Notes under the pieces: generated by a model
Databases searched by the model: none
The model's input: the letters and a program-made list of their open reading frames with translations, nothing else
What the model was told of the DNA's origin: nothing
DNA from: Mycolicibacterium sp. CH28
GTDB taxonomy: Bacteria; Actinomycetota; Actinomycetes; Mycobacteriales; Mycobacteriaceae
Direction: 5' to 3'
Length of the DNA stretch: 64,000 nucleotides
Assembly (NCBI RefSeq): GCF_004745805.1
Contig: NZ_SRLQ01000018.1
Location: forward strand, 241,171 to 305,170
Made by a program: the position numbers and the translations under genes
Part shown: piece after piece, positions 25,265-33,984 of the stretch
How positions within the stretch are numbered: position 1 is the stretch's first letter
Layout of the letters: every line of letters begins with the position of its first letter

Positions 25265-25470
25265 CAAGTCGGTGGAGTTAAACGATCGATATTCAACGAG
25301 CCGCCACAAAATGCCCGCTGCCAGCGGAGACGACCACCACGTCGCATTGCGAGGAGGACCGTTGATGCCGCAAGACGCGAGCGGCGGGAGGCCAGCGCGG
25401 CGCCACCGGATTCAGCCGCTCGACCAGGCTAAAGTCGGTGGAATCAACGGGAAAAGTCGGTGGAATCAAC
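25265..25470 (+). repeat. Three direct iterons beside the recombinase operon
   Basis: AAAGTCGGTGGAATCAAC occurs exactly at 25431-25448 and 25453-25470 (22-bp period, about two helical turns), and a variant AAGTCGGTGGAGTTAAAC lies at 25266-25283. Tandem 18-mers between the recombinase genes and the right end of the island look like arm-type protein-binding sites (inference). Confidence 0.6.
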
Positions 25471-25504
25471 TCTCGAAACGACCCTCTGACCTGCTTTTGA
25501 GATC

Positions 25505-25576
25505 CGCACACATTGAGCGGTTGTACGTAACCGCAGCGCTAAGGTCACGAACTCGAAAGGGTTCGTGACCTTTGTG
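25505..25576 (+). repeat. Putative attR: copy of tRNA-Leu downstream region
   Basis: CACATTGAG (25510-25518) and, 23 nt on, AAGGTCACGAACTCGAAAG to CGTGACCTTTGTG match the sequence just after the tRNA gene (426-492) in order and with the same 23-nt spacing. The hairpin is retained. This marks the likely right boundary of the tRNA-Leu island. Confidence 0.65.
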
Positions 25577-25927
25577 CTTGGTGGGGTTGGTAGTCCAGGT
25601 GCGGGTCGCATCGACTGCCGCGGGACTTATTCGTCCGAATCCCCAGCGAGATCGTTGGTCGGTCCTGCAAGGTCCGTGCTCTGCATCCGAAACGCGAGGG
25701 GCCTTCGTCGCAGGGTTTCGGAAGGCGAGTATCCCCGCCCCGTCGTTACGACAGCTACACGACTAACCACGCAAGACGGCTGTGGGTGTCAGCAGTTGTT
25801 CAGACTTGTGCTCGCAGAGATGTCACCGACATCTGATCCGCTGTCAGTGGATCGTTGGGACTGGGCCGAAGCAGCTCTCGAGGAACAGCCGTAAGCAGGC
25901 ACGGTCCACTCACCCGGCAGGTCAACC

Positions 25928-25974
25928 GAGACAAGAACTGAGCCCTCTCGAATCTCGAGATATGAGACGGCGGG
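25928..25974 (+). repeat. Cassette repeat CR2, first of the array
   Basis: GAGAC, 31 bases beginning AAGAACTGAGCC and containing ATCTCGAGAT, then GAGAC and GGCGGG. It precedes the ESX-type cassette. Confidence 0.65.
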
Positions 25975-26035
25975 CTCGTCGCGGCAGCGCGCCATCGTGA
26001 CTGGACGTCGCGTCCGCCTTTCCTAGACTGGGGGC

Positions 26036-26329
26036 GTGGCGACTTTGGATGTTTGCAGCGTCGGCTTGAACACACTTGCTGGTCAGTGTTCAACCGATGC
26101 GTCGGCGTTAGCCGCCCAGACTCCGAGCGTGGCGCTGACGCCACCCGCTCAGGCAACCGGCGCGGCGGTCAGCGGCCTGTACGCCGCGGTCGGGGCAACG
26201 GCGACGGTGCTGGCCGGCAGAATCCAGGCCACGGGCGCAGCATTGGTCATTGCGTCGGCCCAGTACGTGAATCTCGACGAGAACTCCACTCAGCGCCTCA
26301 CCGCCCTTGATGCCCCGGTACGGCCGTAG
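26036..26329 (+). CDS. EspC-like ESX secretion-associated protein (97 aa)
   Basis: Size, helical hairpin character and Ala richness fit the EspC/DUF2580 branch of WXG100-related proteins. YVNLD near the C-terminus is a YxxxD/E type VII secretion signal. The GTG start lies 6 nt after TAGACT (26024-26029), so the message is probably leaderless. The next gene begins directly after its stop codon (TAG then ATG), so they likely form a co-secreted pair. Confidence 0.7.
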   Translation: MATLDVCSVGLNTLAGQCSTDASALAAQTPSVALTPPAQATGAAVSGLYAAVGATATVLAGRIQATGAALVIASAQYVNLDENSTQRLTALDAPVRP

Positions 26330-27769
26330 ATGCCAGCTGCCGTCGGCACAGGCCTACCCGGCCTCTCACAAATCCTGTCCTGGGACACCACACACCTGTC
26401 GCAGGCAGCGTCCGACTGGCTAAGCACCGCCAAGTACTGGGAAGACGTGTTCACCCGCATGCACGGTGGAACCCAGTCACCGGGCGGCACCGTATGGCAG
26501 GGTGTTGCCGCTGAGGCCGCCCAGGAGCGCACGTTCAGTGATCTGGTCAAGGTCCGCGGTTTGGCAGACACGTTGAACGATGCCGCGGCCGTTGCTCACC
26601 GCGGAGCCGATCAACTGGGTTACCTCAAACGCCACGCCATCGACGCTATCAACGACGCGCACGAAGCGGGCTTCGGCGTAGGAGAAGACCTCTCGGTCGT
26701 CGACGCCAGCAAGTACAGCGGATTTCGGGTAGCCGCCGCGCAGCAGTTCGCGGCAACGATCGCCACCCGCGCCGCCGCACTGAGCGCGGCCGACAGTGAG
26801 ATCGCCATGAAGATCACCGCCGCAACAACGGAACTGAACGGCCGGGGCTTCTCTGAATCACCCGAAACCGCCCGAGCACTGGATTTCCCGCTCGCACCGC
26901 AACCGCCGCGCGAAGACGAGCGACGCCACAATCAGATCGACGCCTTCCGCAGGGTCTTCGGGCGCGACCCGGTCTCGCCAGGGGATTGGACCACCGCAGC
27001 TGGCCTTGATCCGCACACTTACGACCCGAAGTTTCAGGGCACCAACTCCGATGTCGAGGTAGTCCGCATCAAGCCCGTGCCGGGGCAGGGTGTGGTTCGG
27101 TCGTCGCAGTGGATCCCCGATCGCGAGGTCCGCGGGGCGCCGCCCTGGTCGCACGACCTCGGCAACAACCGGGGCCCCAACCCGAACTTCGACCCTGAGG
27201 ACACCAAGGTCACCACCATCATCGACTACGACAACGGCATCGTCATCATTCGTCAGAACCCATCGGTGTTGGAGAACTCCGATGGATCGCCAGGTGAGGT
27301 CCGAGTCGGACACCCTTCTGGGACGGTGACCCAACTCGCAGACGGCTCAGTGCGGATCAAGTACGACTCCGGAAATCCCTTCGCACCCGAGATCAGCCGC
27401 AACCCGAGTATCACCGCCGGCCACCCCTGGACGGTGAACGGCGACCTGGTGTTCACCCCAGGCGCCAGCGGTGTCACCGTCGACGGCACTCGCACGGACT
27501 ACCCGTCGATGGAGGTTTACCAAGACATGCCCAACGGGATGACGCGCACCGTGCTTATCGACAACGCCGCCGCCGGTGGACAGCAGGGACCCATGAGCAA
27601 CTTGCCCTTCCACCACGATGTCGGCAGCGGTGGAAAAGCGTTCGTCCCGTTCAACACCGGCGGCTGGAACCCCCGTTATGACGTGCCGACACCACTGCCC
27701 GGAACTCCCTTCGGCCCGGTCGACAACCCACCGTCCGCAGCGCCACCGGCCATCGGGGTACCGATGTGA
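26330..27769 (+). CDS. ESX-type secreted effector candidate (479 aa)
   Basis: The first 190 or so residues form a long helical domain with WQG (WxG) near residue 62, like the N-terminal domain of large ESX-associated effectors. After a variable linker, residues about 230-430 are beta-rich, with VTTIIDYDNGIVIIRQNP and GDLVFTPGASGVTVDG. The C-terminus is Pro-rich. It starts immediately after the EspC-like stop. No catalytic motif is recognised; effector or toxin function is inferred from context and from the two membrane proteins that follow. Confidence 0.55.
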   Translation: MPAAVGTGLPGLSQILSWDTTHLSQAASDWLSTAKYWEDVFTRMHGGTQSPGGTVWQGVAAEAAQERTFSDLVKVRGLADTLNDAAAVAHRGADQLGYLKRHAIDAINDAHEAGFGVGEDLSVVDASKYSGFRVAAAQQFAATIATRAAALSAADSEIAMKITAATTELNGRGFSESPETARALDFPLAPQPPREDERRHNQIDAFRRVFGRDPVSPGDWTTAAGLDPHTYDPKFQGTNSDVEVVRIKPVPGQGVVRSSQWIPDREVRGAPPWSHDLGNNRGPNPNFDPEDTKVTTIIDYDNGIVIIRQNPSVLENSDGSPGEVRVGHPSGTVTQLADGSVRIKYDSGNPFAPEISRNPSITAGHPWTVNGDLVFTPGASGVTVDGTRTDYPSMEVYQDMPNGMTRTVLIDNAAAGGQQGPMSNLPFHHDVGSGGKAFVPFNTGGWNPRYDVPTPLPGTPFGPVDNPPSAAPPAIGVPM

Positions 27770-28107
27770 GGGGCGAACATGAAACTCCCATGACAGCGCG
27801 GACATCGTCGGAACAGATGTGGCGCGCGGCAACATGGTCCGCGGTGCTGCTGTTCCAGGCGGTCTGCGGATTGTTCCTAGCCGCCATGTTGACCCTGACC
27901 AGACTCGGACTCCGCGACAACGACACGACCGTCGCCGGGCACAAGACCCTCACCGCGACGGCCGCTGCCACCGGCATCGCACTGGCTCTATCCGCCCCGC
28001 TCCTCATAAGCCGACGTCCCCTACCTCGCGGCATTGGCATCGGGCTGGCCACATCCGCCCTCATCTTCGCGATCGGAGCGGTGACCTATGTCCTCTGGCT
28101 TCAGTGA
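27766..28107 (+). CDS. Small membrane protein, immunity candidate (113 aa)
   Basis: About three membrane segments are visible (AVLLFQAVCGLFLAAML, TATAAATGIALALSAPLLI, IGLATSALIFAIGAVTYVLW). The GTG start overlaps the effector gene stop, giving coupled translation; an internal ATG at 27790 is an alternative. Its position right after a secreted effector suggests an immunity or export-partner role (inference). Confidence 0.55.
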   Translation: MRGEHETPMTARTSSEQMWRAATWSAVLLFQAVCGLFLAAMLTLTRLGLRDNDTTVAGHKTLTATAAATGIALALSAPLLISRRPLPRGIGIGLATSALIFAIGAVTYVLWLQ

Positions 28108-28387
28108 TCTGCCCCGCTACGGCCGCACCACTTTCGCAGCGTTCGCGATCAACGTGTTGCTGCTGCAATTCATGACCTGGGTGCTACTTACGACCGCGCC
28201 GTATTTCATACCGGTCATCGCCTTGCCCGTGACCATCCTCGACGCCCTCATCGCCTGGGCACTCACCCGCCGGGAAGGCCGGACCGCTCAAATCGGCCGC
28301 GGACTCGCCATCGCCTGCCTCACGCCACTGCTGACGCTGCTGATCTTCATCCCAGGATGGATCATCAGCCGCAACTTTGGGCACTGA
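28088..28387 (+). CDS. Small membrane protein (99 aa)
   Basis: Three hydrophobic spans are visible (FAINVLLLQFMTWVLLTTA, FIPVIALPVTILDALIAW, ACLTPLLTLLIFIPGWII). The start overlaps the preceding membrane-protein gene by 20 bp. It is the last gene of the four-gene ESX cassette bounded by CR2 and CR3. Function unknown. Confidence 0.55.
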   Translation: MSSGFSDLPRYGRTTFAAFAINVLLLQFMTWVLLTTAPYFIPVIALPVTILDALIAWALTRREGRTAQIGRGLAIACLTPLLTLLIFIPGWIISRNFGH

Positions 28388-29183
28388 CCCTGGGCCACAC
28401 TCCCGTGGGGCTCCGCCACGATTAGAAGACGCCCCTCCCACCGCCTGGGCACCTCGGCGTTCTGTGGGAGAGCAATCTTGCGGTCCGTGACTTTCTTCGT
28501 ACCCACCGGGAGTTGGTGAACTCTATAGGCGGTGAAGCTGGACGGCGTTGCGGTCGCTGGGATGAGCATGCTGGGATACCAGCATCACAAGCGCGATTTC
28601 ATCGACCAACTCCGCGCTGCGGCCCTGGCGTGGACGACGCCCCGGCCCCTTCCTCACCCGACGAGACGATGCCAACACAACCTCCAGAATCTAAGGCAGT
28701 GTTGCGACAGCAGCTAGAAACCACCTTGCCGACAACTGGTCAGAATTCGGTTGCCGTTGACAGCGTTCTCGCCCGCCGAATCCCGGGGCGTCGACTTCAC
28801 ATGAATGCGACGTGCGCCGGTTGCGACGAGACGAGAAATGAGACACCGCGACCTGGGGCGCCACAGGCGCCTGCTCGGACACCTGGGCCTGTCTCGTTTC
28901 TCTAGAGACGAGACACTGCGCTGTTGAATGCGAATGATTCGCCGATGCCCCTTTGAGAGTTCCCTCGCCTGTCTAGGCTTCACGCACGCGACAGTCCGTA
29001 ACGCTGTACATGAACGCGCCTGCCGATGACATCTGGCGCGAACCATCACCGAGCAGGGACTGTTCCACCGGCCCGAAGCAAACCTCTTCACCAAACTCGT
29101 CCTAAGGGGCCGGATTAAACGGCCAACCGGGGACAGTTTCGAGTTGACGTAGCCATGTCCAGTCGACCCGCTACATTCGTCGG
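28388..29183. other. Intergenic region with gene remnants and repeats
   Basis: About 800 bp. It holds CR3 and a half copy of the cassette repeat at 28833-28850 (GAAATGAGACACCGCG). A frame at 29034-29152 ends TITEQGLFHRPEANLFTKLV then RGRIKRPTGDSFELT with a stop, probably the C-terminal end of a lost gene. A TACATT -10 box lies at 29172-29177. Confidence 0.4.
28876..28920 (+). repeat. Cassette repeat CR3
   Basis: CGGAC, 29 bases, GAGAC and ACTGCG. It contains the most perfect hairpin of the family: GTCTCG and CGAGAC enclosing TCTCTAGAGA. It separates the ESX cassette from the phosphotriesterase cassette. Confidence 0.55.
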
Positions 29184-30206
29184 ATGCCTGACGTCTGCAC
29201 CGTGACGGGAACGGTCGCACCGTCGTCGCTGGGGAAGGTGCTCTTTCACGAGCACCTTCTGATGGTGCTCTGCGGTCCATGGCAGAGCGGTCGGCTGGTG
29301 GACCGCGCCGAGTTGCACCGACAGCAGGTCGACGCCGCGGTCGCAGCGCTGTCGGGTCTGGCGGCGCTCGGATTCGGCACCGTGGTCGACTTGAGTCCCT
29401 ACGGTGACGCCGGCCGCGACCCTCACGGCGAAAACGTCCGACTATTAAGGCAGATCGCCGAAGAAACCGGGCTCAACGTCGTCGCCGGCACGGCCACCTA
29501 CCGCCGAGAGTTCAGCCCGCAATGGGTCCTCGACGCCAGCATCGACGACCTCACTGAACGGTTCGTCGCCGACGCACGTACCGGAATGGCAGACACTGGG
29601 ATCCGCGCGGGCATCCTCGGCGAACAGCCCACCAGTGAGGACGAGATCACCGACCACGACGAGAAGGGCCTCCGCGCCGCGGCCCGCGCCGCCGTCGCGA
29701 CCGGGCTGGCGCTGGCCACGCACACGACGCACGGCACCATGGCCCTCGAACAGGTCGACGTCCTCGTCGACGAGGGAATGGACCCGTCGCGGGTGGTGAT
29801 CGGCCACATGGACAACCACACCGACCTGGACTACGTACGTCGTGTCTTGGACCGCGGGGTCTGCATAGGATTCGACTCCATCGGCAAGCAGTTTTGGGAC
29901 GCCCGCCAGCCGTACCGAATCCCGAGCGCCAACGGAGAATTCAGTAAGCGGGGCCTCTTTCGAGCCGACCACGTCCGCGCCGACTGGCTCGCCACGCTGA
30001 TCGAGCAGGGCTACCGGGATCAGATCGTGTTGTCCCACGACCTCGTTGGAGCGCAAGTCCCCCTGAACCCCGAAACGCACGGGCAACGCGGCTACACCTA
30101 CCTTGGAACCACGTTCACCGAGCTGCTCGCCGACCGCGGCGTCAGCACGGCCGATCTCGACACGCTTCTGCACGCCAACCCCGCCCGCCTTCTCAGCACG
30201 GACTAG
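29184..30206 (+). CDS. Phosphotriesterase-family metal hydrolase (340 aa)
   Basis: A TIM-barrel amidohydrolase signature is present: FHEHL (His22, His24), GILGEQP with Glu as bridging ligand in place of carbamoyl-Lys, ALATHTTHG, VVIGHMDNHTDLD and VLSHD. Length is usual for the family (lactonase or phosphotriesterase homology proteins). The ATG is leaderless with TACATT 6 nt upstream. It is the only complete gene between CR3 and CR4. The real substrate is probably a lactone or ester rather than an organophosphate (inference). Confidence 0.85.
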   Translation: MPDVCTVTGTVAPSSLGKVLFHEHLLMVLCGPWQSGRLVDRAELHRQQVDAAVAALSGLAALGFGTVVDLSPYGDAGRDPHGENVRLLRQIAEETGLNVVAGTATYRREFSPQWVLDASIDDLTERFVADARTGMADTGIRAGILGEQPTSEDEITDHDEKGLRAAARAAVATGLALATHTTHGTMALEQVDVLVDEGMDPSRVVIGHMDNHTDLDYVRRVLDRGVCIGFDSIGKQFWDARQPYRIPSANGEFSKRGLFRADHVRADWLATLIEQGYRDQIVLSHDLVGAQVPLNPETHGQRGYTYLGTTFTELLADRGVSTADLDTLLHANPARLLSTD

Positions 30207-30290
30207 GCACACCCGAGAGAATTCAGCAGCTCAGGTCCGCCGGTGGATGAACGCGGTCGATGAAGAATGCCTCCGGCGGCCCGACGGTAC

Positions 30291-30337
30291 GAGACCGCAT
30301 CTGAGTCGTCTCGTTTCTCTAGTAATGAGAATGCGAT
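30291..30337 (+). repeat. Cassette repeat CR4
   Basis: GAGAC, 31 bases containing CTGAGTCGTCTCGTTTCTCTAG (22 nt at 30301-30322), then GAGAA and TGCGAT. The proline iminopeptidase stop codon (minus strand) lies inside it. Confidence 0.6.
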
Positions 30338-31296
30338 GGGTGGAACCTGGCGATGGCGTCGAGGACTGCTGCCCCCATGGCAGGGCTGCCGGTGTGGCCG
30401 GAGTCCTCGATGATCCTGAGGTCGGCGTCCGGCCAAGCCTGAGCGAGTTCCCATGCGGTGAGCAGCGGGCCCGACAGGTCGAGACGTCCGTGGATCAGGA
30501 CTCCGGGGATTCCTCTGAGGCGGTGCGCGTCGCGCAGTAACTGACCGTCCTCGAGCCACGCGCGATGGGCGAAGTAGTGCGTACATATCCGCACAAATGC
30601 CAGTTTCGCGGCGTCGGGCTTTGCGCTGTACTGACCGGGGCTGCCCAGTGCTTCGTGGGAGATGACGGCGTCTTCCCATGCGCACCAGTCGCGCGCAGCC
30701 TGTTCCCGCACGGCGATGTCGGGGTTCTCCATCAGCTGTCGGTAGGCCTCGACGAGGTTCCCGTCGCGGTCTCGGTCGGGAACCCCCGCGCGGAACCGTT
30801 CCCATTCGACCGGGAACAGTAGACGCACCCCGCCGTAGAGCCAGTCGATTTCTTGGGGGCGGGTCATGGTCACTCCGACCAGGACGATGCCGATCACCCG
30901 GTCGGGGTGGCGTTGTGCGTAGGCCAGGATCAGCGTCGATGCCCAGGAACCGCCGTGGAGCAGCCAACGGCCGATACCTAGATGCTCGCGTAGTGCTTCC
31001 ATGTCGTCGAGCAAGTGTTCGGTGGTGTTGTGCGCCATAACCGTTGCCGGGTCGCTGGCATGAGGCTTGCTGTCACCGCATCCACGTTGGTCGAACAGCA
31101 CGACCTGGAAAGCCTCGGGGTCGAACCCCTTGTGGGCGCCGCGCGACCTGCCTGATCCCGGTCCGCCATGCACGACCAGCGCCGGTCGACCATGGGGGTT
31201 GCCTCTGGTCTCCCAGTACACGAGATTGCCGTCACCCACGTCGAGCAGACCGTGATCATACACCTGCGGCTCGGGAAATGGCTGGCCTTCAGACAC
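30319..31296 (-). CDS. pip: Proline iminopeptidase (S33 alpha/beta hydrolase, 325 aa)
   Basis: The family signature HGGPGSGRS with FDQRGCGDSKPHA, the nucleophile elbow GGSWASTLILAY, and the catalytic Asp (GRLDLSGP) and His (DSGHTGS) are all present. The GTG at 31296 begins MSEGQPFPEPQVYDHGLLDV. It releases N-terminal proline from peptides in the cytoplasm. It is the only gene between CR4 and CR5, and its stop is embedded in CR4. A short second copy of its coding sequence survives at 38417-38475. Confidence 0.88.
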   Translation of the reverse strand: MSEGQPFPEPQVYDHGLLDVGDGNLVYWETRGNPHGRPALVVHGGPGSGRSRGAHKGFDPEAFQVVLFDQRGCGDSKPHASDPATVMAHNTTEHLLDDMEALREHLGIGRWLLHGGSWASTLILAYAQRHPDRVIGIVLVGVTMTRPQEIDWLYGGVRLLFPVEWERFRAGVPDRDRDGNLVEAYRQLMENPDIAVREQAARDWCAWEDAVISHEALGSPGQYSAKPDAAKLAFVRICTHYFAHRAWLEDGQLLRDAHRLRGIPGVLIHGRLDLSGPLLTAWELAQAWPDADLRIIEDSGHTGSPAMGAAVLDAIARFHPSHSHY

Positions 31297-31344
31297 AACC
31301 GACCACGCTACCGGCGGCCTAACCCGCCGCGGTCGCGAAGAATC

Positions 31345-31392
31345 GAGACAGGAACTGATCGACCTCGAATCTTTCGAAACGAGACAACGCGG
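31345..31392 (+). repeat. Cassette repeat CR5
   Basis: GAGAC, 31 bases starting AGGAACTGATCGACCTCGAA with TTTCGAAA before the second GAGAC (31381-31385), then AACGCGG. It is 55 nt before the kinase copy B start codon. Confidence 0.65.
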
Positions 31393-31440
31393 TGGCCTTT
31401 GGCGACTCTGCCATCTCCGGGTGAGTGACACACTCATGCA

Positions 31441-32445
31441 ATGACAGCCGGCAGAGCTGCCCTTCATCAAAGAGTCTCGGCGTCACTGGCATCCCGTAGC
31501 GATGTTGAGCTTGCGGCGCTGGTGGGAACCGGTCGAGCCATCAGCGTGGGTGTCGGTGGTGGCTCGGAACTTGTCGACGTCGACAGCGTGCCGGTGTTCA
31601 CCAAGCGGATCCCGTTGACTGACCGGGAGGTCGCCAACTCGGGCTCCACAGCGAACCTGTTCGACCTACCGATGTTCTGCCAATACGGTATCGGCGGGCC
31701 AGGATTCAACGCCTGGCGAGAGCTAACCGCCAACATCATCGTCACCGACGCCGTGCTGGCCGGCGAGACGCATTCGTTCCCGATCCTCTACCACTGGCGG
31801 GTACTCCCTGGCCGATCGCCAGTCGCCGCCGAACACCTTGACATCGACGCCGCCGCCGCTGCCCAGGGCGGTTCGCAGGCCGTGCGGGCCCGTCTCGAAG
31901 CGCTGGCCGCCGCGACGTGCAGCCTGGTGCTGTTCTGCGAGTACATCCCACACCCGATTACGGACTGGCTGCGAACGAATCCGGCTGACAAAGCTGTCGT
32001 AGTCGAGCGGCAGCTTTCCGAGATCGTGACGTTCCTGCGGGATCGGGAGTTGCTGCACATGGACGGGCACTTCGGCAATATCCGCACCGACATGGAGCGG
32101 ATCTATCTCAGCGACTTCGGGCTGGCCACATCGCCGCAATTCGACCTGTCACCCGCTGAGCGCGACTTCACTGCACAACACGTCACGCATGACGCCGGCT
32201 ACGCCGCCATGCGACTCGTCAACTGGCTAGTGACCGATGTCTGCGGAGTGCCCAGTGGTAGCCCAGTCGCCCACGACGAGTACGTACGCCAGTGCGCCGC
32301 TGGACGTGTACCGGATGACGTGCCACCGACGGTCGCGGCGATCCTGACCCGGCACGCACCCGCCGCCGCGGAGATGAACGCCTTCTACGGGAGACTGTTC
32401 CACGGCGATCTCCACGCCGAGTACCCGATACATGAGGGAGATTGA
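31441..32445 (+). CDS. Atypical kinase-like protein, copy B (334 aa)
   Basis: Paralogue of the 12229-13224 gene with the same motifs (HMDGHFGNIRTD, YLSDFGLATS); the catalytic residues are conserved and most changes are conservative. The two differ at the C-terminus (AEYPIHEGD here). The upstream 55 nt also align without gaps to copy A up to the cassette repeat, so gene plus repeat duplicated as one unit. It is the sole gene between CR5 and CR6. Confidence 0.7.
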   Translation: MTAGRAALHQRVSASLASRSDVELAALVGTGRAISVGVGGGSELVDVDSVPVFTKRIPLTDREVANSGSTANLFDLPMFCQYGIGGPGFNAWRELTANIIVTDAVLAGETHSFPILYHWRVLPGRSPVAAEHLDIDAAAAAQGGSQAVRARLEALAAATCSLVLFCEYIPHPITDWLRTNPADKAVVVERQLSEIVTFLRDRELLHMDGHFGNIRTDMERIYLSDFGLATSPQFDLSPAERDFTAQHVTHDAGYAAMRLVNWLVTDVCGVPSGSPVAHDEYVRQCAAGRVPDDVPPTVAAILTRHAPAAAEMNAFYGRLFHGDLHAEYPIHEGD

Positions 32446-32532
32446 GCCAGGCGCCCCCGCGGGTGCGCCTTCGGATCGCATTCCAGGCCAGTCGGCCCGT
32501 GACCTACCGAGTGGTCCAGAGGCCTTCACATC

Positions 32533-32580
32533 GAAACAGGATTCGATCGACCTCATCTCTCTACAAACGAGACGACGCGA
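32533..32580 (+). repeat. Cassette repeat CR6
   Basis: GAAAC, 31 bases starting AGGATTCGATCGACCTCATC, then GAGAC and GACGCGA. Located 87 bp after the kinase copy B stop. Confidence 0.6.
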
Positions 32581-32680
32581 CCACGATCGTGTAATCCGAG
32601 CGTGGGTGATATCAGTGCGGCCCACCTTCCGTCAGGATCCGTAGAGCTGTTCGGCAGGATCCGTAGAGCTGTTCGGCGGG

Positions 32681-33092
32681 GTGGAGAAGCGCGACATCAA
32701 GGTGGTACCGCCAGATCCTGCGTGGCCGGCGAAGTTCGCAGCAGAGCGTGAAACGATCGGGACGACTCTCGGGTCAAGGCGTGCGGGTGGATCACATCGG
32801 GTCTACCTCCGTACCTGGGCTTGCCGCCAAACCCATCATCGACATTGGCCTCGGCGTCGTGGATGTCGACCGCGAAGAGGACTACCTGCCTGACCTCATC
32901 GCGGCTGGGTACCGGCTCAGGGTCCGCGAGCCTGGGCACCGTATGGTGCGCACGCCAGATTTAGGGGTGCACGTGCACGTATGCACGGCGGGCAGCGATT
33001 GGGAACGCCGCCAACTGCTCTTTCGTGACTGGCTGCGCTATGACCAATCCGATCTTGCGGTTGGTCCGGGCTCGTTCTGCCACCAGGTCTAG
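32681..33092 (+). pseudogene. GrpB-family (UPF0157) gene, frameshifted and truncated
   Basis: One frame starts MEKRDIKVVPPDPAWPAKFA. A shift near 32774 moves to a second frame reading VRVDHIGSTSVPGLAAKPII then DIGLGVVD, the GrpB hallmark, ending GPGSFCHQV. The C-terminal part expected of the family (about 170 residues) is missing. It is 3 bp upstream of the SDR gene in the same cassette. Confidence 0.7.
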
Positions 33093-33095
33093 CGT

Positions 33096-33845
33096 GTGAT
33101 CGTGAGCGAAAGCAGGCGTGTCGCATTGGTGACTGGAGCGACCTCCGGAATTGGGCTGGCCATCGCACGCCGCCTCGCCGGGTACGGGTATTGCGTGGTC
33201 GTGCACTCACGCTCGTCGACCGAGGCTGGAAACGCACTGGCTGCCGAACTCGGCGATGCCTACTACGTCCAAGCGGACCTCGCGGACGATGCGGACAGGC
33301 AACGGCTGGTCGCAGATTCCATACGCACCGCTGGGCGTCTTGACGTCCTAGTCAACAACGCCGGGATGAGCGCGGTGATACCGCACTCCGATCTTCAGAG
33401 CGCTTCGACGGCGATGTGGCGGAACCTGTACGAGGTCAACACGATCGCACCATTTCGCCTCGTCGCCGAAGCCGAAGCACATTTGCGCGCCTCGGCAAGA
33501 GAGGGACGGCCCTCGACGGTCGTCAACATCAGCTCGCACGCCGGGATGCGCCCCAAAGGAGCCTCGATCCCGTACTCGGCGAGCAAAGCCGCCCTCATCC
33601 ACACCACCAAGCTCCTCGCACTCACCCTTGCCCCCGACATCCGGGTCAACGCGATCGCACCCGGCCTTGTGGACACCCCGATGACCGCGGACTGGGCTGA
33701 TGCGCAAGCTTTGTGGCGCGAACGGGCCCCGATGGGGCGTCCAGCGACTCCGGACGATGTGGCAGACACCGCCCTATCACTCATCGAGTCCGACTACATG
33801 ACCGGCGAGATCCTGACCCTCGACGGCGGCCTCGGCCTCACCTAA
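33096..33845 (+). CDS. Short-chain dehydrogenase/reductase (249 aa)
   Basis: Classical SDR: TGATSGIG cofactor loop, NNAG, catalytic Ser in VVNISSHAG, YSASK (YxxxK) and a C-terminal TGEILTLDGGLGLT. The HSRSS at the end of strand 2 suggests NADP(H). Substrate unknown. It lies in the CR6-CR7 segment after the broken grpB gene. Confidence 0.85.
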   Translation: MIVSESRRVALVTGATSGIGLAIARRLAGYGYCVVVHSRSSTEAGNALAAELGDAYYVQADLADDADRQRLVADSIRTAGRLDVLVNNAGMSAVIPHSDLQSASTAMWRNLYEVNTIAPFRLVAEAEAHLRASAREGRPSTVVNISSHAGMRPKGASIPYSASKAALIHTTKLLALTLAPDIRVNAIAPGLVDTPMTADWADAQALWRERAPMGRPATPDDVADTALSLIESDYMTGEILTLDGGLGLT

Positions 33846-33904
33846 ACAAATAGCAACAGGTTGAGTGATGCTCCCCAGGACTCGCTCGAAGCGGGCCCGA
33901 CAGT

Positions 33905-33952
33905 ATGACAAGAACCGAGCCGTCCAAGTTCTCTAGATCTGAGACCTCCGCG
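33905..33952 (+). repeat. Cassette repeat CR7
   Basis: ATGAC (degenerate first box), 31 bases starting AAGAACCGAGCCGTCC and containing TTCTCTAGATCT, then GAGAC and CTCCGCG. Confidence 0.6.
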
Positions 33953-33984
33953 CTCGTATCTGAGTAGGAGTCATTGACCGACTG

